Positions 9,068 to 19,030 of a stretch of 32,290 bases of DNA are shown here, in pieces. Position 1 is the stretch's first letter; each line of letters begins with the position of its first letter. The notes under the pieces were generated by a model. The model was not told the origin of the DNA. It did no database searches and saw nothing but the letters and a program-made list of their open reading frames with translations. Source of the stretch: Paulinella micropora (taxonomy: Eukaryota > Cercozoa > Imbricatea > Euglyphida); contig BJOX01000359.1 of the NCBI GenBank assembly GCA_009731375.1, forward strand, positions 186,171 to 218,460. The letters are read 5' to 3'. A program made the position numbers and the translations under genes.

Positions 9068-11028
9068 CTAGTTTTGCAGCGACACCGCCAGGTCCAGCTC
9101 GGCCGTGCCGGACGGACAAACGCCCCACGCGAGGGTCTGAATGTGCAGGCAGTCCGTGCCGCTGCGGACGACCACGGCCGGCGTGCGCGATGACGACGTG
9201 ACGGACGGCGTAACGGACGCTGTCAGTGACCCAGTCACCGACGCGCTTCTGCTAACGCTCGGCGCTGGCGACCTTGAGGCCGTCGGGCTAACGGAAGGTG
9301 TACAGGAAGGGGAGAGTGAGCGCGAGCCCGAAAGGCTGCGCGTTGCGGAAGGAGATCCCGTGCGCGAGCCGCCCAGCCCCACAGTGCGCGCCTGCAATGC
9401 CGCACAAAATTGGTCGCTGTCCCCGGTGATCCCGTACATGAGCCGGGCGCCGGCTTCCCCGGTCGCGCTTTTAACGAGACCACTGGACCTGCACACGCTG
9501 CAGGCCAAGGCTTGTCTGCTGCCAGCCGTCGCAGACCTGTGCTAGCTTGCAGTAAGGTCCGGGTTTGCGTTCTATGGGGCCCACCCGGGAGGTCTGCCAG
9601 AGCCAGAGGCTGCGCGCGTCAGGCGCGTAGGGCGATAGCGCACCCCACTGCAAATCGGCGTTGGACGTGTCGCACAGGGCGTAGGTCTGATAATTGAATA
9701 TTTGCAACGGCGTTGTGATGTAGGCCCTGAGCTGCATGAACAGAGGCGTCGTGGGGTCTGCGTTCCTCTTAAGCAGCGAGTCCTCCACCGCCACGGCGCA
9801 TAACCAGTACTGCTCGAGCGTCGTCGGGCACAACTCCCACGTCGAGGTCCCCGCGCACAAGCAAAGGTCGTAACCCACGTCGCGCAGCAGCAGGCCGGGC
9901 GAGACGGAGCGGGTTGGGGTCACAGTGACCGAGGGTGTAGTGGTCACGGTCGCGGACGCCGTGCGCGACGTGCCCGAAATCGTCGGCGTGCGCGACGGCG
10001 TGCGCGACGGCGACGGCATCACGTCCAGGGGGTGGGCGTGCAGCGCGCGCGTCCGCGCCGACAGGTGGCACTGCGTGTCCGACAAAGGCTCTTCGCAGCG
10101 CTCGCCCACGTACCCGTTGTCGCATTGGCATACGGCGTGCGGCTGCTCGCCTACTTCCCCAGTCCAACCGCGCTCGCACAGACGCCCGTGGCCGTGACAG
10201 AAAGGGTGCGCGGCGCAGCAGCCCGGCGAGGGAGAACTCAGCGTCGGCGCACTGTGCGGCGCAGCCCGGCGGCGCCGCGAGCGCTAGCTCGCCCTTGCGG
10301 CACGGCGTGTGCGCCTCGCTGAGCAGGCTGCAGTCGCACGCGCGCAGCCGCAGCTGGCCGCTGTCGGCGCAGCTGGTGCGCGGTTCCTGCCAAACGTCTG
10401 CGCTCTCGCACCCGCTGGATGCCGGCAGCTCGCCCCGGCAGGGCCAGCGGCAGAAGACCGTGCACCGCCTGTGCGGCAAAGGCAGCGTCGTATTCCAGGC
10501 CACTGCAGGAGATCGCCTGCTGTCGCACAAAACGACGGTTTGCTCGGGCCCGCAGGGCTCCGCGGGCTACGGGTCCGCGCCAGGCGTCAGCAGCCGCCCA
10601 GGCACGTCGGCGCAGGCGTCCTCGTACCGCGCAACCGTGGTGGAACTGTCCCGCAGGTTGCCTACGACGCGGCAGCAGTAGCGCCAGGCGGGAAAGCCCG
10701 CGGCCGCGCTCAGCGGTGTCGTTTCCGGCCCGCACACTACGGCCTGCCACTTGTAGAAAGTCCCGTTAGCGGTCGTTTCTTGGGTGACGGCCGCGACCGC
10801 CCACGAGGGCAGCGCCAGCAAGTTTTCAGGCGCGTCGCCGAACAATTGCTCGCGTCGTTCGAGGTCGACCTTGCTCCACCACATAGTGATGTCGTCTTCG
10901 GACCACCGCCACGCCGAGTTGCGGCGCGCGCCGGCGGGCCCGAGCCGCAGGCCCACGATGCTGTCCGCGGCGGCTTGGACCTGCCACAGATCAAGCGGCG
11001 AGCATAGCAGCGTGTAGGCCTCGAGCAA
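9068..11028 (-). pseudogene. Cysteine-rich secreted-type protein with EGF-like module and Ser/Thr/Pro stalks
   Basis: From 11028 a frame without its own start reads a globular part (WAVAAVTQETTANGTFYKWQ), crosses an in-frame TAG (10567-10569), and enters a Cys-rich part (CTVFCRWPCRGELPASSGC, CADSGQLRLRACDCSLLSE). Near 10217 the frame shifts and an EGF-like module follows, with FCHGHGRLCERGW leading to CQCDNGYVGERCE. Next is a Ser/Thr/Pro stalk (PSPSRTPSRTPTISGTSR), then domain A (DLCLCAGTSTWELCPTTLEQ). After another shift near 9500 comes a second, longer stalk, then a second domain A start (LHIQTLAWGVCPSGTAELDL) that stops at 9068 against the retroelement. EGF modules and mucin-like stalks are typical of extracellular or cell-surface proteins. 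It is truncated at both ends: the start is lost in an A-rich run beside the gap at 11127. Confidence 0.6.
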
Positions 11029-11136
11029 CCAAAAAAAAAGAAAAAAAAGGGAGGGACGACGCTTTGGGCCTTGGAGAGGAAAGGGCGGGGAGCGGGGGGG
11101 GGGGGGGGGGGGGGTTTTTTTTTTTTNNNNNNNNNN
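11029..11136. other. A-rich/G-run low-complexity DNA and 10-N assembly gap
   Basis: An A-rich stretch at 11030-11048, a G-run at about 11094-11114 and a T-run lead into ten Ns at 11127-11136. Order and orientation across this gap should be treated with caution. Confidence 0.9.
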
Positions 11137-11169
11137 TTTGTTTCGGCTAGAAACAAAAAGAAAATCGCA

Positions 11170-11289
11170 ATGTTACTGCTGTTGCTGCTGTCGGTCGCCG
11201 GCGCCGACACTCTCGGCGGCCTGCCTAGCACGGTGTGTGGTCTTGGGCACGGGACAGTTGTCCCCATACAGGGCGCGCGGGTTGGGTGA
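11170..11289 (+). CDS. Signal-peptide-like short ORF, possible first exon
   Basis: The ATG at 11170 opens 39 codons. The N-terminus MLLLLLLSVAGADT looks like a secretory signal peptide: a hydrophobic Leu/Val core, then an Ala-Gly-Ala cleavage-type site near residue 12. The remainder is neutral. The sequence around the stop (GGGTTGGGTGAGC) contains a GTGAGC that could be a 5' splice site, so this might be exon 1 of a secreted protein. It lies just across the assembly gap from the truncated secreted-type protein, but on the opposite strand. A link would need one contig to be inverted, which is speculation. Confidence 0.3.
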   Translation: MLLLLLLSVAGADTLGGLPSTVCGLGHGTVVPIQGARVG

Positions 11290-11367
11290 GCACCACCACA
11301 ACGCCGCAAGTCGACCGGTGCCGGCCCACTAGGCACAAAAAATGACCTTAAAAAACGATATTATACT

Positions 11368-11441
11368 ACTATCATCATCATCATCATCATCATCATTATC
11401 ACTCTCTCTCTCTCTCACTCACTCACTCTCTCTCTCTCTCA
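11368..11441. repeat. (ATC)n then (CT)n microsatellites
   Basis: About nine ATC units are followed by CT-dinucleotide runs with CACT interruptions. Bases 11442-11659 upstream of the LRR gene are purine-rich on the plus strand and show no recognisable promoter element. Confidence 0.9.
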
Positions 11442-11659
11442 GGAGCAGAGAAAGAGAGGAAGCTATAGGTGAGAAGGGATGCGGAAGGAGGAAGAGGTGA
11501 AAATGGGACAGGAGCAGGCGAAGAAGGGAAAGGGGGATGAGTAGGTAAGGTGGTTTGATTGTGTATGAGGCGGGGAGGCAAGGACAGGGGGGGGGGCGGT
11601 ACGCACGTTTTCTGGGAGTCAGAGTCGGAGCGAGGCGGGACTTCGATTGGACATGCCTA

Positions 11660-12844
11660 ATGCTGCCAAAATTATCATCGGATGCGTTGAGTGCGCAGGC
11701 TTCCGAGCTGCAGCATCTGGACCTCGAATGGCAGGAGATCAAAGATGACAGTCTGCAGCACCTGAGGGGCCTCCGTTGCCTCACCAAGCTGACGCTGCTT
11801 TCGAACGGCATCACTAACCAAGGCCTCCGCCACCTCGGTGGGCTCCAATCACTCACGCATCTGACACAGGACTCAGAAAACGTCGACAACGAAGGGTTGA
11901 TCCATCTTGCTGAGCTTGGGGGGCTGCGACTCCTCGCTTTCAAATCGAGGGCTGCCAGGTTTTCCACAGCAGGTTTGGCTCAGCTATCTCGCTTTCAGAA
12001 CCTTGAACACCTTGAAATGAGAGGGTTTGGGTTTGATGACGAGGCCATGGCACATTTGGTCGGTCTGCATCATCTGGTAACCCTTGGCCTCGGGGACTGT
12101 TCCGCAGTTAGCGACGTGGGGCTGGCTCACCTGCGTCACTTGCGTGGGCTCCAGTATCTTACTTGGAACAAGCTCAAGTTCTCCAACTCGGTCCTTGCTC
12201 AGCTATCCAGAGCTCAGGTAGTGCAGAAGCTAGAAAAGCTTTCCCTGTGGGGATCGGACATCTCCGATGACGGCTTGGCTCACCTGGCCCAGTGGTCCAA
12301 CCTTCGTGACCTCGATCTCTCTAAATGCCACGCCATCGGGGACCCCGGCTTGGCCCACTTGGCCGGTTTTCACATGCTGGAGAAGCTGTATCTGGGAAAA
12401 TGCAAAGAGATCCGCGGCCCTGGGCTTGCGTCACTCCCGCATACCTTGCGCAGTCTTGACCTTAGTAGCTGCGGAGACGTGAAGCTGGCTTATCTGTCTG
12501 GCTTGAAAGCTCTGGAAAATCTTTCCCTGTCGGAGTGCGACATCTTCGATGACGACTTGGCTCACCTGGTGCATCTGTCCAACCTTCGCAACCTCGATCT
12601 CAGGGATTGTATCGCAATCGGGGACGCCGGTTTGGCGCACTTGGTCGGTTTGCCTTCCCTGGAGGTGCTGCAACTGAACAGCTGCGAGGAGATCCGCGGG
12701 CCTGGGCTTGCTACACTTCCGCACACCTTGCGAAGTCTGTCTCTTGAGTGCTGTAGTGCCATCAACGGGATTGCACTGGCTGGCCTCCAACGCTTGCGTG
12801 TTTTGGAGCATCTCTACCTCAGCCTGCGTTCAAGTCAGCGATGA
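11660..12844 (+). CDS. Leucine-rich repeat protein (GALA/AMN1-like repeats)
   Basis: An intronless frame of 394 residues from the ATG at 11660 (MLPKLSSDAL) to TGA. The frame is open upstream to about 11555 without another ATG. Nearly the whole protein is about 24-residue LRRs of the form GLAHLxxLxxLxxLxLxxCxxIxD, some 13-14 of them. Examples are NLRDLDLSKCHAIGDPGLAHL and NLRNLDLRDCIAIGDAGLAHL. Such Cys-containing or GALA-type repeats form curved protein-binding solenoids, as in F-box/LRR and AMN1-like proteins. No F-box, kinase or transmembrane part is visible, and there is no clear signal peptide. A 282-bp (94-codon) block is duplicated (from 12233 and 12515). Near-identical repeats and the lack of an intron fit a recently expanding family, possibly of horizontal origin, since similar proteins are common in Planctomycetes. 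The protein partner cannot be inferred. Confidence 0.75.
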   Translation: MLPKLSSDALSAQASELQHLDLEWQEIKDDSLQHLRGLRCLTKLTLLSNGITNQGLRHLGGLQSLTHLTQDSENVDNEGLIHLAELGGLRLLAFKSRAARFSTAGLAQLSRFQNLEHLEMRGFGFDDEAMAHLVGLHHLVTLGLGDCSAVSDVGLAHLRHLRGLQYLTWNKLKFSNSVLAQLSRAQVVQKLEKLSLWGSDISDDGLAHLAQWSNLRDLDLSKCHAIGDPGLAHLAGFHMLEKLYLGKCKEIRGPGLASLPHTLRSLDLSSCGDVKLAYLSGLKALENLSLSECDIFDDDLAHLVHLSNLRNLDLRDCIAIGDAGLAHLVGLPSLEVLQLNSCEEIRGPGLATLPHTLRSLSLECCSAINGIALAGLQRLRVLEHLYLSLRSSQR

Positions 12845-13400
12845 GATACTGAGACACTTGCCTTTTAAGTCGATACACGGGAGGAAACTAGAACCATATG
12901 GAAAACATTTCTTAATGCATACTCGCTGTCTAGATCACACATTCAGGGAGAGTTACCATATAATATGCCTACAAGTGTGCGTGAGCCCGGGCGGCCTCAA
13001 AACCAAACATTGGTACGATGGAGACCACGATTCTGACTAGTTTCCTGTCATGCAACTCGTATTCTCTGGTTAATTGACGAACCACATCAACTTCCACGCA
13101 TATCCATGCATATCCAGGATGTATGTATGTACCTCTTGTATTCCACATACATAAGGCATTCATAAATCCTTCGACTTCATTTTTGCCTAAGTCATATGCC
13201 TCTTACTCCTATTTCCCAAAACCAATATATTCATGCACTACATAGTGTACTAAGAGAGAGAGACCATATCCCCTACGCATATTTGTCGTCCCTTACATTC
13301 CCATCATACCCGAACTTGTCGGTTTTCATATAATAAACGCATATATAAGTCATGGTACATATCTACCCCATTGACACCCAAGGTAGGACCAATCATAAAA

Positions 13401-13425
13401 CTAAGGGGGAGCGTTAGATATTACA
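13401..13425 (+). other. Possible polypurine tract and start of a copia-type 3' LTR
   Basis: CTAAGGGGGAGC is followed directly by GTTAGATATTACAACG. Many Ty1/copia elements have a G-rich polypurine tract of this form just before an LTR that begins TGTTrGATATT. Here the first base is not the expected T, no pol motif is seen upstream, and no second LTR copy lies in the window. This is a weak call from pattern recognition. Confidence 0.25.
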
Positions 13426-14001
13426 ACGTACTGTAAAAAGGATAGCTATTATTAAAATAGTTTAATGATAGGTAGGACATCATACTTTGGATAGCAAATA
13501 GGCATTTCCCCCGAAATTTCTTTTATGAACTTGACGGCAAGTACAACCTTTTATATCACATGAAAGGTCATATGTCTAGTTGGGACTTTTTGGTGACCAC
13601 AATCACTTCTTGGTCACTTTTGTACTTCGCGTCAATAGAGGAAGTCTCTTGGACTGTTGGACTCTTGAGGAGGCCGGCTCGGAACGCTTGGAGCTAGAGC
13701 TTGAGGACATTGGGTCGGACAAATCCAATTAGACCCTTCTCCTCAGTATATACTGTCCATTATCACTTTACTTATCCATTAGTAGTAGTCGTTACTATGA
13801 GTATTATTAGTTATAAATGCAGTCCTTTTAGTACTTGTTCTGGTGCTGGTGGCACCAGCTTTTACCATTACCTTTTTCCCCATATCAGTGCCTTACGTCG
13901 CTGTGGCAGTTTTTGCCGGGAACAGTATATTGTGAGTTTGTATATATACAACGCCTCAGGTGTGCAGATACAACGAACTCTTATTAAGAACACTATGGCT
14001 G

Positions 14002-14021
14002 CATAGAGTCCTGACTCTATG
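14002..14021. repeat. Perfect 9-bp inverted repeat
   Basis: CATAGAGTC (14002-14010) and GACTCTATG (14013-14021) are exact complements with a 2-base spacer. The flanks GCTG and GCAGC could extend the stem with a bulge. Its function is unknown. Confidence 0.5.
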
Positions 14022-14575
14022 AGAGCAGCGGCAGGTGAAATACCAGTAAATAGCAGAGCGGTCACTTCGTTTATTTACGTAATTTCGTACTCGTTTTGCA
14101 GGCTTGATTGCAACTTCCTTAATCAAGGATAGTTCGTTGATTGTGTTGCCAGATCTTAAACGGATAGAACCTCGTGTCTTCAAGTTAACAGTCATCAAAC
14201 GGATAGGGTCGTGTTGTTGGACTTGAAATCTAATCCGAATTGATTTGGGCTGGCCAAAACGAAAATGACTGGGAACGAAAAAGACAGTCAAATATTGTGT
14301 TTTTCCGCTGTACAATCCCTTGTCCACAAATTTACCGTACGTGCGTGTTTCACGGGAAATCGGGGGAAAAGGTCATACGAATGGGGAAAACGGCAATAGC
14401 TAAAAAGAACCGTAGGCTTTGAACTAATAGTTTGAAACATTTCTGAACGGAATCGAAAACTAGTTAGTGAAGTCGGAACGTAGTGCAGAGGAGAATCTAA
14501 TGAACCGGTCAAAAAGATTGACTTTTCAACTGTAAAAGATTTTGGCAGGTCGTTAAGGTGCTCAGTCTGATAGCT

Positions 14576-14679
14576 CCCCCCCCCCCCCCCGACCTAACTG
14601 TTGAGTTGAGTTGCGGTANNNNNNNNNNNNNNNNNNCCCCCCCCCCCCCCAGACCTAACTGTTGAGTTGAGTTGCGGTA
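14576..14679. repeat. Assembly gap with duplicated contig ends
   Basis: The 28-base sequence at 14591-14618, preceded by a C-run, recurs at 14652-14679, also preceded by a C-run. The 18 Ns (14619-14636) lie between them. The two contigs probably overlap here and were not merged. Confidence 0.85.
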
Positions 14680-15211
14680 CAGAATGAGTGATTAACGAAC
14701 GAAGTATGATGCTTGCGCTAAAAAGATTGAAAGGCAAAAGAGGGTGGATGAGTCTCTTAAACCATAGGAGAATAAAAGAATGATGTGTCTATGATTGCGC
14801 GATGCGGATGATGATCAGCCGGGGCCGGATATCCATGATTTGCAGCGGGACTGTGACAATTGAGGCGCAGTAGCGAGCGGTGATATCGGGTGGCGATGTC
14901 GAGCCGTAGAGAGTTAGGTGGCCGGAAATGGCATAGCCAAGATGAACCAATTAAGCACCAAGTATGCCGTGCCGACATAACCACTGAGGGGTTCAAGTTC
15001 GATGAGAATAATCGTTGACCTGCAGGCATAAGAGGCGATCAAGGACTCAAGTTACGTGGACACGCTGGTCGTGGCGTAATTCTACTGGGGACGATGACGG
15101 TTCAAGTGGGAAAAGCGCTGGGTGGGGGCGGGTGAAGCCTATTATGATGAGTAAACCCACTTGACGTAAGCTTGAATGCGATGGCTATTCCTTAGATGTT
15201 GCTTGCTTTTT
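14680..15211. other. Stretch without a supported gene, inside of LTR copy 2
   Basis: If LTR copy 2 is a 5' LTR read on the minus strand, this would be its leader. No primer-binding site of usual form is adjacent: the minus strand reads AAAAAGCAAGCAACATC. No Gag-like frame is found, only an 90-codon minus-strand frame at 14757-15029 of no known family. Confidence 0.5.
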
Positions 15212-15590
15212 TGTCGGTTATAATCAAAAGATATTATTTAATGTAAGCCGGGGTATTTATCCTTCCAATTCCACAGCACTCTGAAAATAACCTAATCTTC
15301 CTCCTCTACAAAGAGAGGAAACCCGTATGGCGGAAAATGTAGGAGACTGTCAGAGCCAAGCAACAAAAAGGGAAAAGAGAGGCATTTCCCAGTGTCACCC
15401 CTAACGATAATATTATACGGCTTAAAAAAGTAATACCGGTTATGAATCGTAATATTATCGTTTTCAACCGGCTCAAAAGTATATAAATAAAAACGGATAT
15501 AACTACATCTTAAAGAGATATAGCTCTTCTATACATCACTGTGTATAGGGGTATAAGAAAAGGTCGCATATTTACCTATCTGCGCCTACA
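15212..15590 (-). repeat. LTR copy 2 (379 bp)
   Basis: A full-length match to 4539-4920 in the same orientation, bounded by TGT and ACA, with one 3-bp deletion and about nine substitutions. It sits alone on a ~1-kb contig between two gaps. The bases around it (TTTTT before, ATCCC after) give no target-site duplication. It may be a solo LTR, the 5' LTR of element A with other DNA in between, or misplaced by scaffolding. Confidence 0.8.
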
Positions 15591-16347
15591 ATCCCCCCTC
15601 CCCGTCTTATACGGGAACCGTAGTAAATAGGGGTCGATTGGTAAATATCGGCAAATGAGATCGCACTTTCCGGGTCTGTTTCCTCATGGGTGATCGGNNN
15701 NNNNNNNGCGCACTTTCCGGGTTTGTTTCCTCATGGGTGATCGGCTCCTGTGGAGACAACCCGTTGAGTAGCTTGAGTGACCGCTAAGTTTTTGCTCTTC
15801 ATCACCGTTGTACGTCCGGTGCTTACAAAATACAAATTTGAGTTTGGAGATTTTCGAATTCGAATTTGAATTTAAATTTTGAACTATCTCCTCCCCCTCT
15901 TCTATGGCGATCTGCCATAGACGTACAACGGTCTGATCATGTCGCAGTCAAACCATCCCTTCGCAGTCTTAAGGATCTGTGTCATCCGAGCATTACTGGT
16001 CCATTTGCATTTTATGTGAAACAAATGTACGAGTAATTCTAAGGTTCCTCGTCCCTAGCATATGTCTCAGCCCTAATCCGTCCGAAGGATCTGTGATCCC
16101 GAGAATACAGGAAGGCATTGATCTCAATTGTTCAATACCCCCGTGCATCCTCGTCCATCATAGGGATGAACGGGCGCTATGCCAGTGTCAAGGGTGCCGT
16201 TGGCGTGTTCGGCGTTGTTTGTTTGGTTTTGTTGTCTGCAGACATTTTCTTATTGCCACTCGGCAAGTATCTACTTCGCTGTGGCGAAGGTAGAAGTGTC
16301 TAAAAATATATACAACCCATTGGCTGGGTCTCAAAACGTGTCTACGC
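15591..16347. other. Non-coding stretch with gap and foldback
   Basis: No gene is supported. It contains the gap at 15698-15707, whose flanks 15661-15697 and 15708-15744 are the same 37 bases with two mismatches, and a 129-bp foldback. If the frame at 16348-19030 belongs to the second retroelement, its 3' LTR should start somewhere here, but no partner copy exists in the window to define it. Confidence 0.6.
15804..15932. repeat. 129-bp foldback with 12-bp terminal inverted repeats
   Basis: ACCGTTGTACGT (15804-15815) and ACGTACAACGGT (15921-15932) are exact reverse complements. Inside are a second pair, GGAGAT (15846-15851)/ATCTCC (15886-15891), and a 7-bp hairpin CTATGGC/GCCATAG (15902-15920). 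The AT-rich core contains TTCGAATTCGAA. Size and structure resemble a small MITE. No target-site duplication is visible (ATC before, CTG after). Confidence 0.5.
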
Positions 16348-19030
16348 TTATTCGTCGAGGTATATTTCCTCGAGGGAGTTTATGAACTCCTCTTCGGTAG
16401 ACGGTGATGATGGTTGCCTTCTACATGTCACTGCGGGTTGGTCTTCCGCTGGCATCTCTAATTCCTGGTCCAGGCTTTCTTTCAAAGCTCTCGCTTCCGA
16501 CCAGCTTACGTCTTCTCCGACTTCCGAATGCTGTGGCACGATACACCTTATGACCGGGGCGAATTGACCAATGATCTGCCCCAGCTGGTATTCGTACTGT
16601 TGCCTCCAGTACGGCCACTCACGTCGGAAGTGGTAGATATAATCCAGCCGTTGAGTTATTTTGAGCCATCGGAACTCATCGGCTTGGACAAGTCCGTCCC
16701 AACCCAGTGCGTCCTGTGCCCTGAATCGTTCGATCCATTGTTCGAAGCCTCTCACGCGGCCCCGATATGTGTTCGGAACGTTCTCGTCAGGATCGGCTAA
16801 CTGGTTGGCGATGCGGGATGTGTTTGGGTCATCGCTCCTCGTCAACTGCCGGTATATCGTCAGCAGCCACGCGAGCCGATGCTCGTGTTGGAACCGTACG
16901 TAATACTGCTGCCGTAGCCGAGCCGCACCTCGGAAACGCTCAGGTATACGTCGTCTTATGCCTCGCGGCCTACATAGGGAGGGGAGGCTTGGGTATGCCT
17001 AAGACCTGCCTATAGTACGCGAGTACATTCTCTTCAACCCTGAGGTCTCAGGCTTGGTCATGTTTGCTCCGAAGGTAGTAGGCTCGGTATACCTTGACTT
17101 CCTCGGGCAATGGGATACCCGAAAGTTCGAGCAGTCTGTAGTAAGAATTGATATCTTCCTGCGACTACTGCACTTTCTGAGCTGGTGTGGTTCAAGCAAA
17201 CATCTCGGATCTTTCCAGATGCAGTAGAACCGGAGGGCGTGTTTTCGCTGATAGTCCTCCAATCCCACCCATCCTCGCAGCGATTTGGCTTGCTCGAACA
17301 AGGTTTTGGTAAATTTCACTCGGTCCTCATCCATCGACTTGTACCGAGCGATCCCCGGTAACTGGTTGTCGAGATGACTCCATGTGTGTGCGACATCCCA
17401 TCCAAAACATGGCGGTGATTGTGCACCGGATCTGAATTCGATGTTATCGTTGTATGCGTGATCGGGACATCGGTGAGGCGCGTATCGCTCTGGTGACGCA
17501 TACGCTCTTTCCGTGAGGTGCCATCTCCGCGAGCATCTCGGACCCCATCCTTTCTCGCGTTTCTTTGACCCTTCACACTGTACCCTCAGGACGTGTTGTC
17601 CTGTTCGGTGGGCTCGTACCTTGCTTTTCAAGGTAGTCTGAGAAGCCCCGTTCGTCGAATGGAGGCTTTGGTAACGGCAGGTTAATCTTGCGAGGGTTTG
17701 CCTCAAACAAGTGCGGGTCTGGGACCCAATTAACCTGGTTGCCCACCAATCGTATACGGTACGGCTCCTTAGACGGTGTGAACGGGAACGTTCGTTCCGT
17801 TGGTTGTGTGTGCGAGCGCCGGGCATTGTAGCCGCAGCCTGCGCTCCGCATCCGTGATATCTGGGTAAAATGGGTAGATCCGGTGTACTCTACGCGTCAG
17901 TGGGTCATACGCGTAGCGCACCGGTTTCTGATACTCCTCCCTTTCCCGATCTGGGTCTTGGTTTAGGTGTAGGTCCATATCTCTCAACATCGTTTCCGTG
18001 TCGATGCGATATGGCCTACGCACTCCAGGTGCTACGACCCTCCACGTTCGCGGCGGTACCAGGCCCCGTTCCGAATATGCGTATATCGGACGGTCGATCG
18101 GTCCGTATACTCCGAATATGTTGTCGGAGGCATGAAAGTACGCGGGGAATACTTCGTCCCTGCCCCAATGTGCCGTCGGTTCCGGTGGCGGGCAGCGGTG
18201 GTGCTGGTACGCCGGATCCGTGGGCCGTGGCCCCTCATCGGGCCGCTTCTCTTCGGGCGGGTTCAGCTTGTCACTGTAAGCGTCGGGCTTGAGTCTATCC
18301 TCACCGCCGACTTTCTTCCAGTATTTTAAGCGTGCTTCCTACCTAGCGTCCATCCGCGTGAGGCTCAATTCTTCGCCATAATATAGGCTCTCGTCTTCTT
18401 CTGGGATCCACCCAAATCCCGAGTGCTGAGGGGTGTTTAACCCTTCGGGATCGACGTCCTCATCGGTGTGTTGCGATGCAGGTGTACTGCCGTCCTCAGT
18501 CGGTGCCTCCCCCTCGTCAGCCGATGACTTCATAGTAGGGGTCGTCAACATCTCCGACTCGACTTCAGCTTTTCCCCGTGGGGATTTCGGTGTGGTCACA
18601 ACACTAGCCTGAGTTGTGCCACCTGAAGGTTGAGCGGGTGTGAGCGGTGTATTGGGACCGACAAGGTTGCGCTGCAGGGTTTCGTTTCCCTGTGCGCCCT
18701 TGCTTGCAAGGTTGTTTGCGCCACTGCTCGGAGTGGTCATTGTGATGTGGGGTGTCCCCTCTGGTGAGGTATGTATGTGACCGCACCTGAAGTTCGCTGC
18801 CTCAGATGGGTCTGGTTCGTCCGGCTGCTCCGCTTCGCGACGCCGGTCCGCCACGGGGCTAGCTGCCGGGGTCGTTCCCGCCGGACTATCTCGCGCGGAT
18901 GGAGGGAGCCGTTGCCTTCTCCCGCGATCGTCCGCAATCCTAGGTGTACTATCAGTATCACCAGGACCGAAGCCACGCACGCCAGGAGGAATCCCAGATA
19001 CTGTTCTGCCAGATGTTCGGTGCCAAACAT
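16348..19030 (-). pseudogene. Extra long reading frame downstream of pol, with N-terminal transmembrane segment
   Basis: It starts at ATG 19030 (MFGTEHLAEQ), followed at once by a hydrophobic helix (LGFLLACVASVLVILIVHLG), a signal anchor or signal peptide. A Pro/Ser/Thr/Glu-rich disordered part follows (about 18900-18345), after a frame change near 18890. An in-frame TAG (18339-18341) interrupts, and the same frame resumes with a basic, Tyr/Pro-rich part (RLKYWKKVGGEDRLKPDAYS; FHASDNIFGVYGPIDRPIYA). Frame changes near 17835 and 17630, and a TAG at 16999-17001, lead into a helical, Trp/Arg/Gln-rich end (RRDYIYHF-like; EWPYWRQQYEYQLGQIIGQF). It ends with TAA at 16348. Intact, it would be roughly 890 residues. 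Position, strand and decay style match the element at 19823-27860, so it may be a third ORF of env-like position. It lacks the Cys pattern expected of a glycoprotein. A Gag from another element is the alternative. Confidence 0.45.

Larger units (their letters stand above)
12845..14575. other. AT-rich stretch without a supported gene
   Basis: Short frames on both strands show no conserved motif and no continuity. A minus-strand 123-codon frame at 13956-14327 is Lys/Arg/Ile-rich and unrecognised. Two small features are listed separately: a polypurine/LTR-like junction at 13401 and a hairpin at 14002. Confidence 0.6.

Noticed and set aside
18737-18890. Basic frame continuing directly after the membrane segment
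   Set aside because: The alternative frame (Pro/Ser/Thr/Glu-rich, open for more than 500 bases) is more protein-like, so I place a frame change near 18890 instead.
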